A stretch of 12,181 bases of DNA from Rhexocercosporidium sp. MPI-PUGE-AT-0058 (lineage: Eukaryota; Ascomycota; Leotiomycetes; Helotiales), in the NCBI GenBank assembly GCA_020746875.1, contig JAGTJL010000057.1:1-12181 (forward strand), written 5' to 3'. Numbering within the stretch: position 1 is the first letter of the stretch; each line of letters starts with the position of its first letter. Shown here one piece after another: positions 10,029 through 12,181 of the stretch. A program made the translations under genes and the position numbers. The notes under the pieces were generated by a model that saw only the letters and a list, made by a program, of their open reading frames with translations, was not told the origin of the DNA and did no database searches.

Positions 10029-10239
10029 AATATAAATCGTACGGCTAATTTAAGTTATATTATTATATTCTTAGCTAATACTTGTCGAGTATAAAACTGT
10101 TTTAATTTAAGTAAAAGATAGGCCGCTTCCAATATTTTACTCTTCTTTATTAATTTATAATAAGGTTTAAGATACGTTAAAATTAAAAATAAGAAGAGTA
10201 TTAATTTTCAGTTATAGTTTTATTAAATTATATTATTTT

Positions 10240-10497
10240 ATTATATATACGGCCGAATCCTCTTATTATAATTATTATTTATTCTTCTTCTTATTTACCT
10301 TGAGATTTCTTGCCGCTTAAAGAACCGGAGCTTTTACTGCCGTTTTAACCTGCTTCTGCTTTTGCTTTTGCTTTTTTAATAGCGATTCCGAGTAATTTAA
10401 TAATAAGCTGTATTTCTTCAATAATATACTAGAGCTGCCTTTATAACTTATCCACAATTTAGAAGTCGAATTGAGTCATTTCGACTTCATTTCCCAT
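10240..10497 (-). pseudogene. Small RIP-degraded gene, coiled-coil-like with Lys/Ala and Ser/Gly tail
   Basis: From an ATG at 10497-10495 on the minus strand the frame reads MGNEVEMTQFDF, a helical segment with TAA/TAG at likely Gln positions (IVDKL to YIIEEIQLIIKLLGIAI), then KKAKAKAEAG, NGSKSSGSLSGKKSQGK and a Glu-rich end near 10280. About 75-85 codons, with no TGA. The product would be a short helical protein with a basic, flexible tail; no family recognised. It converges with the preceding + gene and diverges from the telomeric zinc-finger pseudogene. The frame continues to look partly readable further down, but the + strand is far more convincing there, so I end it near 10240. Confidence 0.4.
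10462..10488. repeat. Inverted repeat, 9-bp arms
   Basis: GAAGTCGAA (10462-10470) and TTCGACTTC (10480-10488) are perfect reverse complements around a 9-base loop. It lies at the 5' end of the small minus-strand frame and includes a degenerate copy of the AGTC-N5-GACT dyad (10464-10476). Confidence 0.6.
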
Positions 10498-10915
10498 ATA
10501 AACGTTTAGCGTAGAATTGCCGAGGGAGTCAATTCGAGTTAGTCAATTCGACTTATTAAAGTTACGTTCAAATAAGCTCGGATGCGGCTTAAACTCGCAT
10601 ATAAATTAGCCTAGGCATATGCGATACTAACGCCGTCGAGATTTCCATTAGAACTCTATTATAAAGTGAGTTTTACGAGAAGATAATTATTATCGTCGAG
10701 TTTTAATAAGGGAAGCAGATATACGGGCTAAATACAAATCCTAAGTATAAAGTAAGTATAAAAGTATAAAAGCATAAAAGCGGAAATTACTGCTAGCTAT
10801 AATACGTATAAGTTCGGTATATGAATATAAATACCGAACGCGTAAAAGTAAGAAAACGTATAAAATATAAAAAATAAAGAACTAAGTCAATTCGATTTAT
10901 ATTTTTCATATTATA
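10498..10915. promoter_or_regulatory. Divergent spacer with repeated AGTC-N5-GACT dyads
   Basis: About 420 bp between the small - frame and the telomeric + pseudogene. AGTCAATTCGA occurs exactly at 10527-10537, 10541-10551 and 10885-10895; the 10541 copy continues to a perfect AGTC-AATTC-GACT dyad. At 10743-10782 there are degenerate AGTATAAA repeats. A shared regulatory role for the two divergent genes is inference from position and dyad symmetry; no TATA box or transcription start can be fixed in such AT-rich DNA. Confidence 0.4.
10812..10839. repeat. Perfect hairpin, 9-bp stem
   Basis: GTTCGGTAT (10812-10820) and ATACCGAAC (10831-10839) pair perfectly around a 10-base AT-rich loop. It lies about 80 bp before the first recognisable codons of the telomeric pseudogene. 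It could be a binding site or a structured 5' leader element; both are guesses. Confidence 0.6.
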
Positions 10916-12034
10916 AATCTATTTGTATATTTCCTAATTTAACGTATAATCGTATATTCCTAGTACAAGCATGCCGTATTACCCAGTGGCATCGACGTAC
11001 ATTTGAAAGACAAAGACAAGCATAATATGCTATAGGACGAACGGACGCGGATTATTCAACATATCTAAGTTATTGAAGAATTAATTAGAAGCCGGGCAGA
11101 GTTAAATAAGTTAGTTTTCTTATTAGTAAGCAGTTTACTTATTTCCGAGTTGCAATTACTAAGGACAGATAAGATATAATATAAATTTGAAAACGAAAAT
11201 ACTAGATTATATCGGTTTATTAATTGCTATAAGAATCAGATTCGAAAGCATTATCAGGAAAAGTATAAGTAAAAGAATAAGCAGAAAAGCAAACTTAAAG
11301 CAAGAACAGAAAAGAAATTCTTATAAAAAACCAGAGTTTATTATTAGTATTTTTTCGTCCGCGGCCCCGGAGCGCAGTTTTTCGAAATACAAGCAGCCGA
11401 TTCCAGTCCAGCTATATCGACCGGAGACGTTAATTTAGATACCGCAAAAGCGACGTTAAAGTAAGCTATACAGCAAGCAGAAAAGGAAGCACGCCGCCAG
11501 ATTACCGAACCAGAGGAATCCCGAGAACTTAACTTATAATTACGCCGCGTAGGATGGGTCGAGCATTTAGGAGCGTTTGATCGAAAGGAGTTGCGAGAAT
11601 TAGTTGCCCCCGTGAAGGACGACGAGCCCGAGTTAAAGGTATTATATAAGGCGTTTGATTAGTTAATTCAGAACGCATAATACTATTATATTCGGCCAGT
11701 AATTAAGTTAGAGGCGTTGTTTGAGGCGAACCGGAAGAAGGTAGATAAAGATATGCGGATGCCGTTTGACAGTTGGATGGATATCACTACAGTGAAGGCG
11801 TACACGGAGGTATATAAGCAATTATTACGTTATATATTCCGGTCCAAAGACATCGAGCCCGAGAAGCGGCCGGGGTATGAGTTGACGGAGAGACAACAGA
11901 TGGCCATTAACGACGTGTAGACGAACGTTAAGGAGTTTATGTGGTGGAAAGAGGAGCAGGGAGATTTAGGAAGCGGGGCAGAGGAGGAGGAGGGAGCGTC
12001 GGGGTCGCGGGAACGGGTGTCAGGACGGGTCGGC
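10916..12034 (+). pseudogene. OrsD/DUF3505-like C2H2 zinc-finger gene, RIP-damaged and cut off by the telomere
   Basis: Frame 2 can be followed for about 370 codons with 13 stops, all TAA/TAG. A first finger is visible at 10955-11023: YKHAVLPSGIDVHLKDKDKH, where TAT 10955 and TAC 10964 occupy the C-x2-C positions, each one G->A from Cys, and His codons stand at 11000 and 11021. A second candidate spans 11210-11266: TAT, then TGC 11225, His CAT 11249 and TAT 11264 (C-x4-C-x7-H-x4-H if restored by RIP logic). Next come FVRGPGAQFFEIQAA (11354-11398), GWVEHLGAFDRKELRELVAP (11552-11611), LEALFEANRKK (11708-11740) and the open segment ending ERPGYELTERQQMA near 11909. This order matches, from memory, the N-terminal half of fungal OrsD-type proteins seen near subtelomeric RecQ-like helicases. 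The frame enters an acidic linker (11966-11985) and runs straight into telomere repeats, so the rest is missing. The open stretch at 11187-11438 in another frame is a shadow. Confidence 0.7.
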
Positions 12035-12181
12035 TTAGGGTTAGGGTTAGGGTTAGGGTTAGGGTTAGGGTTAGGGTTAGGGTTAGGGTTAGGGTTAGGG
12101 TTAGGGTTAGGGTTAGGGTTAGGGTTAGGGTTAGGGTTAGGGTTAGGGTTAGGGTTAGGGTTAGGGTTAGGTTAGGGTTAG
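12035..12181 (+). repeat. Telomere repeat array (TTAGGG)n
   Basis: Twenty-two perfect TTAGGG units (12035-12166), one 5-base variant TTAGG (12167-12171), one more TTAGGG (12172-12177), and TTAG at the window edge. The G-rich strand runs 5'->3' outward, correct for the right end of a chromosome. The apparent Leu-Gly open frame across it is not a gene. Confidence 0.98.

Larger units (their letters stand above)
8154..10200 (+). pseudogene. RIP-degraded gene with 5-codon EKADS repeat, unidentified (about 680 codons)
   Basis: The longest coherent decayed frame (3) in the window. Preserved stretches: ESVEEDFNDLLYFLNINLMN (8319-8378), GFYELLTDSTLSLEVIL (8406-8456), KPFNIFIIYYL near 8487, GTPAAPSLLVLRLSLVD (8622-8672), FRAASFVSRPALL near 8787, TVEI and PVEDLYLSLYL near 9063-9110, the 16-unit EKADS repeat at 9252-9491, then a C-terminal region open from about 9906 to 10094 with SNRKALKIYRRIKERTYYYK. 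That last part is Lys/Arg-rich. It fades after the TAA near 10095, perhaps to about 10200. No known domain recognised. The start is unknown; the TGA at 8151-8153 limits it. The opposite strand is open at 9136-9351, so the strand of the repeat block alone would be ambiguous; the long frame on both sides decides for +. Confidence 0.5.

Noticed and set aside
11187..11438. Open frame of 83 codons before the zinc-finger segments
   Set aside because: Different frame from the OrsD-like gene; the recognisable motifs on both sides are in frame 2, which passes through the same bases.
1..12034. Mitochondrial or bacterial AT-rich DNA
   Set aside because: The telomere array, RIP-type dinucleotide pattern and the fungal OrsD-like gene point to a fungal nuclear chromosome end; no ribosome binding sites, tRNAs or organelle genes were seen.
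11939..12175. Open frame ending in a long Leu-Gly repeat
   Set aside because: The Leu-Gly part is the translated telomere repeat; the preceding 95 bases belong to the truncated OrsD-like frame.

Overview
This window looks like one end of a filamentous ascomycete (Pezizomycotina) chromosome. It finishes in about 147 bp of TTAGGG telomere repeat, written 5'->3' toward the right edge, as expected for a real right-hand chromosome end. Almost everything inside the telomere is extremely AT-rich, poor in CpA and TpG, rich in TpA, and still holds CpG. That is the footprint of repeat-induced point mutation (RIP: CpA->TpA, seen on the other strand as TpG->TpA). No intact gene of normal length survives. 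No tRNA, rRNA, CRISPR array or recognisable transposase or reverse transcriptase motif was seen.

Reading through TAA/TAG stops, which RIP makes from CAA/CAG, uncovers long decayed reading frames laid out like a normal gene block: fragments at 2-536; a + frame at about 662-1759; a + frame at about 1960-3858; a - frame from about 6063 down to 4072; a + frame at about 6069-7800 (one frame change); a + frame at about 8154-10200; a small - frame from 10497 to about 10240; and a + frame from about 10916 to the telomere. Only the last is recognisable. It resembles the N-terminal part of the fungal OrsD/DUF3505-type C2H2 zinc-finger proteins often found at subtelomeres beside RecQ-like helicases, and the telomere cuts it off. 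The other frames are unidentified. Three of them carry in-frame coding minisatellites (12-, 23- and 5-codon units).

Two kinds of short repeated structure sit in the spacers. A 26-bp palindrome occurs four times (612, 1930, 3973, 7883), in gaps between the decayed frames. All copies fit a single ancestral sequence apart from RIP-type transitions and one other base change. Copies of an AGTC-N5-GACT dyad and a perfect hairpin sit in the divergent spacer before the telomeric gene. RIP seems to weaken toward the telomere: the last 650 bp have higher GC and fewer stops.

Inferred history: a multi-gene subtelomeric block, duplicated elsewhere in the genome, was mutated by RIP, and the chromosome end was capped inside an OrsD-like gene. 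All frame calls rest on reading by eye. RIP also removes TGA generally, so lack of TGA in a frame is only weak evidence.
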